Positions 31,773 to 41,763 are shown, counted from the first letter of the stretch. The stretch is 64,000 nucleotides of DNA from Methanocella arvoryzae MRE50 (GCF_000063445.1 NC_009464.1:1860001-1924000); one strand, 5' to 3'. Program-made: numbers and translations. Notes: generated from the sequence alone by a model not told the origin.

Positions 31773-33854
31773 TTATCCGGTGAATTCCTGTGTTTCGGTC
31801 CTGAGTATGTTATACTGCCGTTCTTCCAGAGTCAGCGGGTCCATGCAGAGGAGGACGACGCAGTCGCTCTGCATGATCCTGTCGTTGAGGAACTGGACGA
31901 GCTTTAGTACTGCCTCAAAGCCGTTGCGGGTCATGAGGTACTCCATGCCGTCGATGAGGACGAGGCCATTGTGAGTGCCTGTGATGAACTTGCCGAGCGT
32001 CGCTCCCAGGCCGGTGAGGTTGTCCGGCCTCATGGTGATCTCTCCGCCGGGGTCGTCCCCGCCGGTGAGCCAGACGATGGGAGTCTTTTCCAGGCCGTAC
32101 TTCTCCCGGACCTTCTTCGGGTTCTGCCTCGTTATACATAAACCCTGGATGTTGTGTTTCACCTGATCTGCAAATACCTCCATATACTGGTGGCCGGCAC
32201 GCCGGTCGAAGAGGTATATGTTCCCTTTTTCGAAGTGGTACCGCTGGGCGGTGTCGACGGCTTTTTCCATCAGGGGGGTGATTTTGAGGCCCGTGATCGC
32301 GGACAGGTCCTTGAGGGTCACTATGAACCCGTTCTTCCGGCCGTCCCGGATGATGGTGGACGTCGAGATGTTCAGGGTGATCGCGGAGCCGTCCTTGCAC
32401 TTGAAGTCCCGGACGTAGTTTCTGTTCTCGCCCCGGTCGACGCCTGCCTCGTCAGGGAGGAGCGAGGTGATGTGCCGGCCCTTGACCTCGGCGGGCGTGT
32501 ATTTCAGCAGGCGGGAGGCGCTCTTGTTGAAGGAGACGATGAAGCCGCCCATGTCCACGGTGAGCACGGCGTCGGGGGACTCGTCGATGATGTCCGCGAG
32601 ATAGCGGCTGGTGTCCTGCACATTTTTGAACAGCCGGTAGTTTTCCACAGCGATGCCGATCTGGGCTCCGGCGCCGATGAGCATGGCTGCCCGGTCACAG
32701 CCCTCTACGGCCTTGCAGTCGCCGGACACGTGGAATGCCATGAGGCCCAGCAGGTTTCCTCTGGCCGTAATGGGCACTACTGTGGCAACGATAGAGTCCT
32801 CGAAGATAGACTGGACACCTGTGGAGACTGTGCCCAGGGGTATGGCGACGTCGTGGAGCACCTGCCTGCAGCGGATGGCTTTCTCTGACCCCGGCTTTGC
32901 CACGATGGCCGCGAGCTGTGCGTAGCGCTCCTGAGTTTCGAAGAGGTACAGCACGCCGAAGTCTGCCTCCAGCAGTTCCACCGACTCTTTCAGGGCTTCG
33001 TTGAGCATTTCCTCGATGCTTCCGGACCGGTTGATGGCAGTGGTGATCGCGTTGTAGACTTCGAGGTCGCGGTTCTTACGCCGCAGGGCTTCTACCGCCC
33101 GCTTGCGTTCGGTGGTGTCGCTGAAGATGACGACCACGCCCGTCGTGCTGCCTCCTTCGGCGGCCTTGATCGGGGCGGCCTTGCAGTAGACTGGCGTCTC
33201 TTTTCCATCTCTTCCTATGAGCAGGACGTTAGGGGGAATCTCAGTTTCGCCCCCGCCCAGCAGCTCTCCCACCGATTCGTCAAGGGGCTTTCCGGCCTCT
33301 GAGGTGATCCTGAAGACGTCGGTCAGCCTGCGGCCCATGGCTGCGCCCTGCATCCAGCCGGTGAGCGTTTCGGCGACCGGGTTCATGAACTTGATCTCGC
33401 CCCTGTCGTCCGTCGCAATCACGCCGTCGCCGATGCTCTTGAGGGTGGTGGCCAGCCAGCGCTCGCTGTCTTTCACCCGGGAGTCCATACGGGACTTGTA
33501 CAGGGCCATCTCGATGTTGGTGAGCATCTCCCGCTCTTCGAAGGGCTTGAGGATGTACCCGAACGGCTCGGTCAGCTTGGCCCGCTGCAGGGTGCTGGCG
33601 TCCGCGTAGGCGGTGATGTAGATGAGGGGAATGTTGTAGAGCTCCTTGATCTTTCCGGCGGCGTCGATGCCGTCCATCTCCCCGCCCAGGAAGATGTCCA
33701 TGAGAATCAGGTCCGGGCGGATGCGGCCTGCCTTCTCCACCGCTTCCTCCCCTGACGAGGCCGTTTCGGGCACTTCGTACCCCAGGCTTACCAGCCTGCT
33801 CTGCAGGTCCATCGCCACGATGTGTTCATCTTCTACTACCAGAATCTTTACCAT
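31773..33854 (-). CDS. response regulator with PAS, GAF, PAS and DUF835 domains
   Basis: The N-terminal receiver domain (ILVVEDEHIVAMDLQSRL) holds the phospho-acceptor D53 in LILMDIF. A PAS domain (about 130-250), a GAF domain (about 265-415), a second PAS (about 420-535) and a C-terminal DUF835 domain follow, the last with NIYLFDRRAGHQYMEVFADQ and GLVLIDGMEYLMTRN. DUF835 is largely archaeal and of unknown output. GGTGAGCGT stands before the ATG, 4 bp after the kinase stop, so kinase and regulator form one operon and probably one phosphorelay. Confidence 0.85.
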   Translation of the reverse strand: MVKILVVEDEHIVAMDLQSRLVSLGYEVPETASSGEEAVEKAGRIRPDLILMDIFLGGEMDGIDAAGKIKELYNIPLIYITAYADASTLQRAKLTEPFGYILKPFEEREMLTNIEMALYKSRMDSRVKDSERWLATTLKSIGDGVIATDDRGEIKFMNPVAETLTGWMQGAAMGRRLTDVFRITSEAGKPLDESVGELLGGGETEIPPNVLLIGRDGKETPVYCKAAPIKAAEGGSTTGVVVIFSDTTERKRAVEALRRKNRDLEVYNAITTAINRSGSIEEMLNEALKESVELLEADFGVLYLFETQERYAQLAAIVAKPGSEKAIRCRQVLHDVAIPLGTVSTGVQSIFEDSIVATVVPITARGNLLGLMAFHVSGDCKAVEGCDRAAMLIGAGAQIGIAVENYRLFKNVQDTSRYLADIIDESPDAVLTVDMGGFIVSFNKSASRLLKYTPAEVKGRHITSLLPDEAGVDRGENRNYVRDFKCKDGSAITLNISTSTIIRDGRKNGFIVTLKDLSAITGLKITPLMEKAVDTAQRYHFEKGNIYLFDRRAGHQYMEVFADQVKHNIQGLCITRQNPKKVREKYGLEKTPIVWLTGGDDPGGEITMRPDNLTGLGATLGKFITGTHNGLVLIDGMEYLMTRNGFEAVLKLVQFLNDRIMQSDCVVLLCMDPLTLEERQYNILRTETQEFTG

Positions 33855-33858
33855 ACGC

Positions 33859-35610
33859 TCACCCGGGTTCCCTCATTTCCTTATGTGTTATCTCTTTGAA
33901 GGTTATCTTAAATGTTGTTCCTGTATCCTGCCCGAGCTCGATGGTGCCTTCTAACTGATCGACAAGCGTGTTGACCAGCTGCAGGCCGAGGGACGGGGAG
34001 TCGCGGAAATCCAGTATTCGCGGCAGGCCGACGCCGTCGTCGCCTACAGTAAGCGTGTACAGGGACCCTGTCTTCTCCATGCGGATCAGAATATTGCCCT
34101 GGCGGCCGTCTTTGAAAGCGTACTTGAGCGAGTTGCTGGCCAGCTCGTTGATGATGAGGCCGCAGGGTATGGCCAGGTCGATGTCGAGGGCGATGTCTTC
34201 GATGTCTATATCGACTGAGATGCCGGGGCCGGGAGCATACGATTTGACGAGGTGGCTCATGAGGCCGGAGACGTACCCGCCGAAGTCGATACGGGAGAGG
34301 TTACTGGACTGGTAGAGCTTCTCGTGGATCAGGGCCATGGACCTGATCCGGTTCTGGCTTTCGGTGAAGGCGGCTGCGCTTTCCTTGCTGCTGGTGCCGG
34401 CCTGGAGGCTGAGGAGGCTGGAGATGATCTGCAGGTTGTTCTTGACACGGTGGTGGATCTCCTTGAGGAGCACCTCCTTTTCCTGGAGCGAATGCCGAAT
34501 CTGTTCCTCTGCCTTTTTCCGCTCCCACATCTCGGCCTGCAGCGACTCGTGGGACCGTTTCAGCTCCTCCCCTCTCCGCCTGAGCTCGGTAATGTCCCTC
34601 ATGACAATCAGGCGCCCGGCCTGCCCGGATCCTGCGCTCTGCAGCGGCGATATCCTGATATCCAGCCACTTCGGTCCTCCCTGGCCATCCATCAGGATCT
34701 CCGCCGGGGCACCGATAGCCCCATCAGTACAACAGCGGCTCAGGTCCGGCCACTGCTTCAGTACTTCTGCGGCGGGCTTTCCAATATCCCCGTCCCGGGC
34801 ACCCGTTAGCTCACGCGCCGCAGGGTTAATCTCCACGACCAGGCCCTCGTCGTTGATCACGATCACTCCGTCGCACATGCTGGCGATCAGCTTTTCCCGG
34901 GCCACAGGGACTATGTCGAAGAGCCGTTTCTGGAAAATGAGCCAGGCTAACAGGAATCCCGTAACGGTCATTGCCACCGGGGTCAAGTCCGCGTCCACTA
35001 ACGGGGCGCCCGTGATGGCGTACGGCATACTTCCTGCCCACATGGCGGCGACGCATGCCAGTATTGTCATGATCAGGAGGCGCTCCCGACCGGTAGAGCG
35101 AATTGCCGTTATCGCCAGAATACAATAGCCAAGGAAGAGTAAAGCATAGGAGTACGCTGTGTGGATCCAGTACACGATCCCGTGCTGGTAGATCGGGGTG
35201 GCCTCCGGCGCATTTGAGGCGAGCGTGACCTGAGGCCATACCAGCCCATGCCACCCGTTGGTCAGCACGAAAGCGAGCGTGACCAGGGGGATAATGCAGA
35301 GCAGCGTAGTTTTGCCGCCGGTGATCCACTCCCTGTGCCTGCTGTAGTCCAGGGCGAAGAGCACCCATAGCGGGCCGATGAAGACGACACTCAGGTAGGA
35401 TAGCTGGGTGCAGATGATTTTTGCCTGCAGGTCAGGCGAGACCATCTTCAGAGCGCCGGCAAGAGACCATTCGGCGGCACACGCCATCAGGAGGATGAAA
35501 TACACCGCCCCCGGCGAAGCCCTCCGCCGCCAGACGTACGCTGCCAGAACTGCCGAGATGATGGCGCAGATCACCAGCACGACTATGTATGGCGAAAAGT
35601 AGAAGATCAT
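33859..35610 (-). CDS. membrane histidine kinase (7TM-PAS-HisKA_2-HATPase)
   Basis: The N-terminal 230 residues form about seven membrane helices like the HisKA_7TM sensor. A PAS domain follows (VREKLIASMCDGVIVINDEG region), then a coiled stretch and the dimerisation helix EIHHRVKNNLQIISS, in which the histidine of H-R-x-K-N-N is phosphorylated. The ATPase part shows the N box GLIINELASNSLKYAF and the G box DDGVGLP. HxxKNN kinases are common in methanogens. The start MIFYFSPYIV begins the first helix; a longer frame exists upstream. It precedes its probable partner regulator. Confidence 0.87.
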   Translation of the reverse strand: MIFYFSPYIVVLVICAIISAVLAAYVWRRRASPGAVYFILLMACAAEWSLAGALKMVSPDLQAKIICTQLSYLSVVFIGPLWVLFALDYSRHREWITGGKTTLLCIIPLVTLAFVLTNGWHGLVWPQVTLASNAPEATPIYQHGIVYWIHTAYSYALLFLGYCILAITAIRSTGRERLLIMTILACVAAMWAGSMPYAITGAPLVDADLTPVAMTVTGFLLAWLIFQKRLFDIVPVAREKLIASMCDGVIVINDEGLVVEINPAARELTGARDGDIGKPAAEVLKQWPDLSRCCTDGAIGAPAEILMDGQGGPKWLDIRISPLQSAGSGQAGRLIVMRDITELRRRGEELKRSHESLQAEMWERKKAEEQIRHSLQEKEVLLKEIHHRVKNNLQIISSLLSLQAGTSSKESAAAFTESQNRIRSMALIHEKLYQSSNLSRIDFGGYVSGLMSHLVKSYAPGPGISVDIDIEDIALDIDLAIPCGLIINELASNSLKYAFKDGRQGNILIRMEKTGSLYTLTVGDDGVGLPRILDFRDSPSLGLQLVNTLVDQLEGTIELGQDTGTTFKITFKEITHKEMREPG

Positions 35611-35662
35611 GTCCGCTCTCCCCCTGTCAGAGAACTGTATAGGCACCTTCCTGTATACCCGA

Positions 35663-35833
35663 TCACGGCTGTTCCTCCCGGCCACGCCGCCGGATACATC
35701 CCTGGTACCCTGCCGCCGTTCTGCTCCTGTCTCTCACCGTATTCGCCCTGGTTTGAGACACTCCGTACCCTGGCAGGATCACGCCAGCAATAGTAAAGGG
35801 CATAATGGCCAGTGTACCAGTAAGCAGCTTCAT
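35663..35833 (-). CDS. possible small secreted peptide of 56 residues
   Basis: An ATG after GGGTGGAAA opens a short frame with a signal-peptide-like start (MKLLTGTLAIMPFTIAGVIL) and a basic C terminus (GCIRRRGREEQP). It ends just before the kinase start. A competing frame on the same strand runs through the region and overlaps the kinase gene, so the evidence is weak. Confidence 0.3.
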   Translation of the reverse strand: MKLLTGTLAIMPFTIAGVILPGYGVSQTRANTVRDRSRTAAGYQGCIRRRGREEQP

Positions 35834-36229
35834 TTTCCACCCGGGATGTCAGCGCAGGCAACGGGATGCTAAACCGGCTTACTCGCGCGAATAACTCTTG
35901 TTTCACCCACTATTAAAATAAACATAACCTACCTAACCAGTAATTACAAATTGATATTCTTATAGTCTATTTATTCCTGAAACTTTTATGACGGCCCGGC
36001 AGAGTGTGTCCACAGGAGAACTATCAAGAGTATGCCTGCCTGTCAGCCGCCCTGCCCGGACCCGCCTTCTTCTTTTTTTCCGGGCTGAGAAAGTATACAT
36101 AGATCGCCCACCCGCTAGATGATACAGAGGCCTGTATGTGGGGGCGGCGTAATACTTTCAATGCGCTTACGATAACGTTCTATATACACAGGCGATATTT
36201 TATTTAATTAATAGCCGTGAGGTTACAAA
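35834..36229. other. intergenic region upstream of radA
   Basis: This region contains TTCCTGAAACTTTTATGACG near 35976, similar to the outer arms of the repeats at 5994 and 27966, followed by CGGCCCGG. TTCTATATACAC near 36178 and an AT-rich stretch to 36213 are likely radA promoter elements. The middle part contains no supported gene. Confidence 0.45.
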
Positions 36230-37201
36230 ATGGCAGAGAAACTAACCATAGAAGACTTACCTGGCGTGGGGCCTGCTACCGCCGAAAAACTCAAAGAGGC
36301 AGGATATACATCCATCGAGGCGATCGCTGTCGCATCGCCGTCGGAGCTGGCAGCCGCAGCGGAGGTCGGCGAGAACACCGCCTCCAAGATCGTGGCCGCA
36401 GCCAAGAAATGCTCCAACATCGGCGGCTTCGAGACCGGCGACACCGTGTTCGAGAGGCGCAAAGCCGTAGGCAAGCTCAAGACCAACTGCAACTCCTTAG
36501 ATGATCTGCTCGGAGGCGGGGTGGAGACGCAGTCGATCACCGAGTTTTACGGCGAGTTCGGAAGCGGCAAGACCCAGGTAGCCCACCAGCTGGCAGTCAA
36601 TGTGCAGCTCCCCCCTGAACAGGGCGGGCTGGGCGGCTCAGTGGTGATGATCGACACCGAGAACACCTTCAGGCCGGAGCGTATCGCTCAGATGGTCAAG
36701 GGCCTCAAAGGCGGAGAAGACCTCGATCCGGAGGACTTCCTGAAGAACATCCACGTGGCCAGGGCGTACAACTCCAACCACCAGATTCTCTTAGTGGAGA
36801 GCGCCTCTGAGCTGGCGGAGAAGATGAGGGACTCCGACAGACCTGTAAAATTAATAATCGTGGACTCGCTGACCGCGCATTTCAGGAGCGAATACGTGGG
36901 CCGTGGAACTTTAGCGGACAGGCAGCAAAAACTGAATAAGCACATGCACGACCTGATGCGGTTCGGCGATATCAACAACGCCGCCATCGTCGTCACCAAC
37001 CAGGTGCAGGCCAAGCCGGACGCGTTCTTCGGCGACCCGACGAGGCCTATTGGTGGGCATATTGTAGGGCACACAGCCACGTTCCGTCTGTACTTGAGGA
37101 AGTCGAAGGGCGAGAAGAGGATCGCAAGGCTGGTCGACAGCCCGAACCTGCCCGAGGGCGAGGCGATCTTCTCGGTGACGACCGAGGGACTGAGGGACTG
37201 A
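36230..37201 (+). CDS. radA: DNA repair and recombination protein RadA
   Basis: RadA is the archaeal Rad51/RecA recombinase that forms filaments on single-stranded DNA. The N-terminal helix-hairpin-helix domain begins [19 protein letters not shown]. The core has Walker A GEFGSGKT at 108-115 and Walker [28 protein letters not shown] matches the L2-to-C-terminal region of archaeal RadA. GAGGT stands 8 bases ahead of the ATG. The length of 323 residues is standard and no intein is present. A T-rich tract follows the stop (37216-37229). Confidence 0.97.
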   Translation: MAEKLTIEDLPGVGPATAEKLKEAGYTSIEAIAVASPSELAAAAEVGENTASKIVAAAKKCSNIGGFETGDTVFERRKAVGKLKTNCNSLDDLLGGGVETQSITEFYGEFGSGKTQVAHQLAVNVQLPPEQGGLGGSVVMIDTENTFRPERIAQMVKGLKGGEDLDPEDFLKNIHVARAYNSNHQILLVESASELAEKMRDSDRPVKLIIVDSLTAHFRSEYVGRGTLADRQQKLNKHMHDLMRFGDINNAAIVVTNQVQAKPDAFFGDPTRPIGGHIVGHTATFRLYLRKSKGEKRIARLVDSPNLPEGEAIFSVTTEGLRD

Positions 37202-37275
37202 AAAAAGTTCAGTCTCTTTCTTTTTTATTATCACTTCAGCTTGAAGCAAAACCAGATATCTTTGACTTACACCGT

Positions 37276-37560
37276 TCCCTTCGCGGTTCGGCGCCCGTTC
37301 TTTCAGTTCTCTCAGTTATCAATACTTCTCTTCGCGGTTCGGCGCCTGTCTGATGACGGGCTACTCGTCGTTTCGGGTGCTTCAATGTCCTAGCCGCGCT
37401 CGCACCCTCGTCATTCAGCAGAGCTCGCAGATTCGCTTGCTCGCTCCGCTCAATGGTTTCGCAAGCGCTAAGCAATGCCGCCTACGGCAGGCATCCATTG
37501 CCAGGCCATCTCCGCATCCTGCCCTGATGAGCAGGACTGGTGCCTGAAACGCCTCGCCGA
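37276..37560 (+). repeat. GC-rich repeat flanking the restriction island, left copy
   Basis: CTTCGCGGTTCGGCGCC occurs twice (37279 and 37330). The block GCCGCGCTCGCACCCTCGTC at 37393-37412 is found as its exact reverse complement at 46966-46985. TTCGCAAGCGCTAAGC, GCCGCCTACGGCAGGC and TCCATT also recur in inverted order beyond the island. The repeat sits between convergent radA and the HD-domain gene. No gene is supported from 37202 to 37591. Confidence 0.85.
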
Positions 37561-37591
37561 CCACGATTAAATTATCGGAGTTAAGTTAGTG

Positions 37592-38887
37592 TTACTCTAA
37601 AACCTCATCTGCAACATCAAGAGTATATTTCTTAATATCCTCTCGGTGTTTGCCATCACAAAATACGTAAAACCTGTCAAGGGGATCCGAATCCATAGTG
37701 AACGGGGATATATTGCTAAGATATTCTATATTCTTGTCATTAAACGATATATACACAGGTAACTGGTTATCCTTGAGAATCTGGTATGTTGAGTTATACA
37801 ATGGATTATTTATCTGCTGGATGAATACGATGATAGAGTCCTTATCGCAGCCACATTTACTTGCAAGAGCCTCTTCCAGTCTCCTAAAATCATTTTCTTT
37901 CATCTGTGATATCCTATAACGCAATACCGAGTCTTCGATGTTGATGAGACTCCTATCGAATCCTCTTTTATAGAGTTTTCTATTCATTATCTTGCTGATT
38001 ATCTCTTTTGAAGTACTCTTTATGTCCGATGACATGATCCGATAAAACAAGTTATAGTCATCATATGACAGGTAGTTTTCAATAAATCGTCGATTTGAGA
38101 AAGTCAGCGAATCGCCATCGATTATTTTGTCTCTTACAGCGATTTCCACAGCTCTCTGCATCATCTTCTCAGCAATTAGCTTCACATGATGGAAGTATAC
38201 TTGGGTATACATCAGGTAACGTGCCATCCGGAAATTTTCAAGCGCATCCTTACCTTTTTCGTGAATGGTGAAGAACGATTTAGACCCTTTCCTGACGGGT
38301 TTAATTGTATATAAAATCCGGTCGATATCGTAATGACCGTATTCTACTCCGATATGGTAAGAATCTCTTCTGAGGTAATCTAAGCGATCGGCATCGACAT
38401 TACCGGAAATAATCTGCTTCATTGGTGAATCTTTTTTCTCGGCCAATAATTTGATAACTTGTGTTCTTTTATCACCAATCACTTCAGTTATGTCCGCATC
38501 ATTATCTATGATCTGTTGCCCGATATACTCGTGATCAACCTTTTGCTTATGGCCGGAAGTCTTATTCACACTATTGATGACCGCTTCAAAACTATGGGAC
38601 ATAGGCCCATGGCCAACATCGTGTAACAAAGCCGCATATCTTACAATCTCAGTTTCATCAGGGTTGAGGTTTAGACGATCAGCCATCTGCCCTGCAACAT
38701 GCAAAACACCGATAGAATGCTCGAAACGTGTATGACACGCACCAGGGTATACAAGGTGAGCGTCTCCCAGCTGTTTTATTCTTCGGAGTCTCTGGAAAAT
38801 CGGCGTATTTACAAGTCGGACTTCATCCTGAGTAAGGCCAACATATCCATATAATGGATCTCTGACTATCTTGTAATAGCCGCTCAT
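37592..38887 (-). CDS. HD-domain phosphohydrolase (YwfO/SAMHD1-like)
   Basis: The HD superfamily metal site is complete: RFEHSIGVLHVAG (H57), LLHDVGHGPMSHSFE (H89-D90) and VDADRLDYLRRDS (D165-D170). The protein of 431 residues belongs to the dNTPase-like group that includes bacterial YwfO and eukaryotic SAMHD1, which cleave nucleotides. It overlaps the following YwgA-like gene by 4 bp, so the pair is translationally coupled. As I recall, ywfO and ywgA are also neighbours in Bacillus subtilis. Its place at the edge of a restriction island suggests, but does not show, an antiviral role. Confidence 0.85.
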   Translation of the reverse strand: MSGYYKIVRDPLYGYVGLTQDEVRLVNTPIFQRLRRIKQLGDAHLVYPGACHTRFEHSIGVLHVAGQMADRLNLNPDETEIVRYAALLHDVGHGPMSHSFEAVINSVNKTSGHKQKVDHEYIGQQIIDNDADITEVIGDKRTQVIKLLAEKKDSPMKQIISGNVDADRLDYLRRDSYHIGVEYGHYDIDRILYTIKPVRKGSKSFFTIHEKGKDALENFRMARYLMYTQVYFHHVKLIAEKMMQRAVEIAVRDKIIDGDSLTFSNRRFIENYLSYDDYNLFYRIMSSDIKSTSKEIISKIMNRKLYKRGFDRSLINIEDSVLRYRISQMKENDFRRLEEALASKCGCDKDSIIVFIQQINNPLYNSTYQILKDNQLPVYISFNDKNIEYLSNISPFTMDSDPLDRFYVFCDGKHREDIKKYTLDVADEVLE

Positions 38888-39456
38888 ATTCCTGATGCTT
38901 TAACCTGTATCGAGCCGATTAGATCGAACGCATTTTCGACATCGTCTTCAGAAAGTTGCCAGCCATACTCTTCAGAAATCACTGATATGTCCGATATGGA
39001 TAACGCAGTTCCATCCTGGCAAGTTAATGTATTGAAAAGATAGTGCACTTTAGCTGCTCGTGATAGCCGACCAATATCCAAATCAGATTCTTGCTTGCAT
39101 ATCTCGACGATCTTTTTAATTTCTTCGCACTCTTCCGGGTACTTCTTCTTGATCATGTCGAGAACCTTTTTACCGTCGTCGGAAAGCTTGTATTTATAAG
39201 TCTTCCAGTCTTCGGAACCGTGCAATTTTTTACTCTCTTTGTAATCTATCTCTTCCGTTAGAAAGTGCAAAGATACCAGAGACTGTGTGGCACCTGCGAC
39301 CTCAGCGCTATACGGACCATAATAATACGGCTGATAACACGCGTTTATTTCTGTAGCCTGCGATTCAAAGTATACCAGCTTCTGGATCGCCGTACGGCCG
39401 CTGACCGTCCCGCCAGCCGCATCTATCGTTAATAAAATTGCATCCATCGGGTCCAT
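38884..39456 (-). CDS. YwgA-like protein, partner of the HD-domain gene
   Basis: The sequence (AILLTIDAAGGTVSGRTAIQKLVYFES, then YYYGPYSAEVAGATQSL) resembles YwgA and, more distantly, the SocA/Panacea domain that appears in antitoxins. A winged-helix fold is likely in the first 80 residues; the C-terminal part is helical. The ATG chosen follows TAGGAAGCC; an upstream ATG 21 bp away and one 9 bp further in are alternatives. Tight coupling to the HD gene suggests that the two work as one module, perhaps with this subunit restraining the nucleotidase. Confidence 0.7.
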   Translation of the reverse strand: MDPMDAILLTIDAAGGTVSGRTAIQKLVYFESQATEINACYQPYYYGPYSAEVAGATQSLVSLHFLTEEIDYKESKKLHGSEDWKTYKYKLSDDGKKVLDMIKKKYPEECEEIKKIVEICKQESDLDIGRLSRAAKVHYLFNTLTCQDGTALSISDISVISEEYGWQLSEDDVENAFDLIGSIQVKASGI

Positions 39457-39682
39457 ATGGCTTCCTATCCTACCCATATTATATTATGAGTACATAAGTG
39501 TATTCGTCCGATCTTTTGAACATGAGCCATATGCAGGCCGAAAATATTCCGATTATTCTATGAAACAAAACTCCTTAAAAACGATTCTATATCAAAGTAA
39601 ACTAATAGCTTGATAGTCCTCCGTTAACAACCTATAAATACTATAATGTTATATTATCTATTGCAATAGACAAAGTGATAAT

Positions 39683-40267
39683 ATGCCATCTAATGAAATA
39701 CCAAAAATGTCAATCGGCAACTTAGTCGTCTCGGTAAAGTCTGGGATTTCTTCCTATTACACCAATGGGGGCGACTTAGTGGTACCGATGGTTAACATCA
39801 AAGACCTCCAGGATGGCAATATCATCACTCGCTCGGTCGATAAAGTCAAGATCAAGGATACGAAGCTACTTGCTAAAAACATCTTGAGTAAAGACGATAT
39901 CGTCGTAAGCATCAAAGGCCAGAACTACAAGGCTGCAGTGGCTGGGAGCGAACATGAAGGCTATGCGATTAGCTCCAACCTGATCGCGTTCACGCTAAAT
40001 GATAGAATCCTGCCGGAGATCGTGGAGGCATACCTGAACAGCCCTTATGGTCAGCGAGAACTGAGGGCAAGAGCAAGCGGTTCAACTATGCCTGGGCTGA
40101 ACACCAGAACGCTACTCGAAGTGGCTGTGCCAGTACCTCCTCCGGATAAGCAGGCGAGTATTGCCGGGTACCTGAGACTGGCACGGGAACGCAGGAAACT
40201 ACTGGATAGAGAGCAGATGATCTTAGAACAGCTAAAAAATACTATTATAGGAGATGTCATGGAATGA
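39683..40267 (+). CDS. half-size HsdS-like specificity subunit (one target recognition domain)
   Basis: The protein of 194 residues contains one target recognition domain (SSYYTNGGDLVVPMVNIKDL to GSTMPGLNTRTLLEVAVPVP) and one helical conserved region (DKQASIAGYLRLARERRKLL). Normal HsdS subunits have two of each. The stop overlaps the hsdM start by 4 bp (ATGA). It may dimerise to replace the full HsdS or modulate specificity. TTATATTATC about 33 bases upstream is a plausible promoter. Whether it is a degenerate remnant or functional cannot be told from sequence; the frame is intact. Confidence 0.75.
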   Translation: MPSNEIPKMSIGNLVVSVKSGISSYYTNGGDLVVPMVNIKDLQDGNIITRSVDKVKIKDTKLLAKNILSKDDIVVSIKGQNYKAAVAGSEHEGYAISSNLIAFTLNDRILPEIVEAYLNSPYGQRELRARASGSTMPGLNTRTLLEVAVPVPPPDKQASIAGYLRLARERRKLLDREQMILEQLKNTIIGDVME

Positions 40268-41763
40268 GCGAGAAACTGACGTTTGAGACGATGAAGGCAA
40301 AGGTCTGGGAGGCTGCCGATATTCTGCGAGGCTCCATAGACTCGGCAGACTACAAGAATTACATCTTCGGCATGCTGTTCCTGAAGAGGCTGTCCGATGT
40401 ATTCGAGGAAGAGGCGGAGAAGATCGAGAAGGAGACTGGCGACAAAGACGCCGCCTGGAACGATCCTGACGAGCACCAGTTCTTCGTGCCAGAAAAGGCC
40501 CGCTGGTCGGAGCTCAAGAAATCGTCTTCCAATATCGGCGACAAGCTGAACAAAGCTTGTGAGGCCATCGAAGATAAAAACAACGTCCTCGAAGGGCTGC
40601 TCGCCTCGATCGACTTCAACACAGACAAGCTCGGCGAACCCAAGCAGCGCGACGCCACGCTCTCCCAGCTCATCCAGCACTTCTCCAAAATCCCCATGCG
40701 GAACTCCGACTTTGCCGAGCCCGACATGCTAGGCAGGGTCTACGAGTACCTGATAGAAAAGTTCGCCGATGATGCCGGCAAGAAGGGCGGAGAATTCTAT
40801 ACACCACGGATGGTAGTTAAGCTCATCGTCGAATTGTTAGAGCCGAAAGAGGGGATGCGCATTTGTGACCCTACCTGCGGCTCTGGCGGCATGCTCATCG
40901 AATCGGCCCACTACGTAGAGCAGCATGGCGGCAACTCCAAGAACCTATCGCTATTCGGCCAGGAGAAGAACATCGGCACCTGGGGCATCTGTAAGATGAA
41001 CATGGTTCTCCACGGCTATGTCGATGTAAACATTGAGAAGGGCGACACGATCAGAGACCCCAAGCACGTCAAGGACGGACAGCTGATGCTATTCGATCGC
41101 GTCATAGCAAACCCCCCGTTCAGCCTCGATAAATGGGGCCGGGAGGAAGCGGAAAAGGATGGCTTTGGCCGATTCAGCTACGGCATACCGCCCAAGACCA
41201 AGGGCGACTTCGCCTTCGTTGAGCACATGATCGCCACCCTTAACAGCAAAGGCAAGCTCGGCGTAGTTGTTCCCCACGGTGTTTTATTCAGAGGAGCGGC
41301 CGAGGGCAAAATCCGGGAAGGCATCATCAAAGACGACCTCATCGAGGCGATCATAGGCTTGCCGACAAACCTCTTTTATGGGACAGGCATTCCCGCAGCT
41401 ATCCTAATTATGAACAGGGATAAGCCCGCCGAGAGAAAGGGCAAGATCATCATCGTCAACGCCGTCGATGAGTATCAGGAGGGCAAGAACCAGAACTATC
41501 TCCGAGATCAGGATATAGAGAAGATCGTCCGAGCTGTCAGGGAATATATTGATATTGACAAGTATAGTAGGATTGTCTCATTGGACGAGATCAAGGAGAA
41601 CGACTACAACCTCAACATTTCCCGGTATGTCGACACTACTATGGAAGAGCCTCCGATCGATATTAAGGCTGTGCTGAAAGAGCTGAAGGAGATCGAGGTG
41701 CGACGTGCGGAGATCGGGAAGAAGATGGATGCTTACCTTAAGGAGCTGGGGTATGTCGAGTAA
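40264..41763 (+). CDS. hsdM: type I restriction-modification methyltransferase subunit HsdM
   Basis: HsdM transfers methyl groups from SAM to adenine N6 in the sequence chosen by HsdS. The N-terminal helical domain spans about 1-150. The SAM motif is CDPTCGSGGML (202-209 core) and the catalytic motif IV is NPPF at 283-286. GIPAAILIMNRDK is a later conserved block. The length of 499 residues is standard. The gene overlaps both neighbours, consistent with a single transcript for half-hsdS, hsdM, hsdS and hsdR. Confidence 0.95.
   Translation: MSEKLTFETMKAKVWEAADILRGSIDSADYKNYIFGMLFLKRLSDVFEEEAEKIEKETGDKDAAWNDPDEHQFFVPEKARWSELKKSSSNIGDKLNKACEAIEDKNNVLEGLLASIDFNTDKLGEPKQRDATLSQLIQHFSKIPMRNSDFAEPDMLGRVYEYLIEKFADDAGKKGGEFYTPRMVVKLIVELLEPKEGMRICDPTCGSGGMLIESAHYVEQHGGNSKNLSLFGQEKNIGTWGICKMNMVLHGYVDVNIEKGDTIRDPKHVKDGQLMLFDRVIANPPFSLDKWGREEAEKDGFGRFSYGIPPKTKGDFAFVEHMIATLNSKGKLGVVVPHGVLFRGAAEGKIREGIIKDDLIEAIIGLPTNLFYGTGIPAAILIMNRDKPAERKGKIIIVNAVDEYQEGKNQNYLRDQDIEKIVRAVREYIDIDKYSRIVSLDEIKENDYNLNISRYVDTTMEEPPIDIKAVLKELKEIEVRRAEIGKKMDAYLKELGYVE

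Noticed and set aside
37236-37547. Open frames across the left island repeat
   Set aside because: They follow repeat words such as CTTCGCGGTTCGG and have no partner frame in the right copy.
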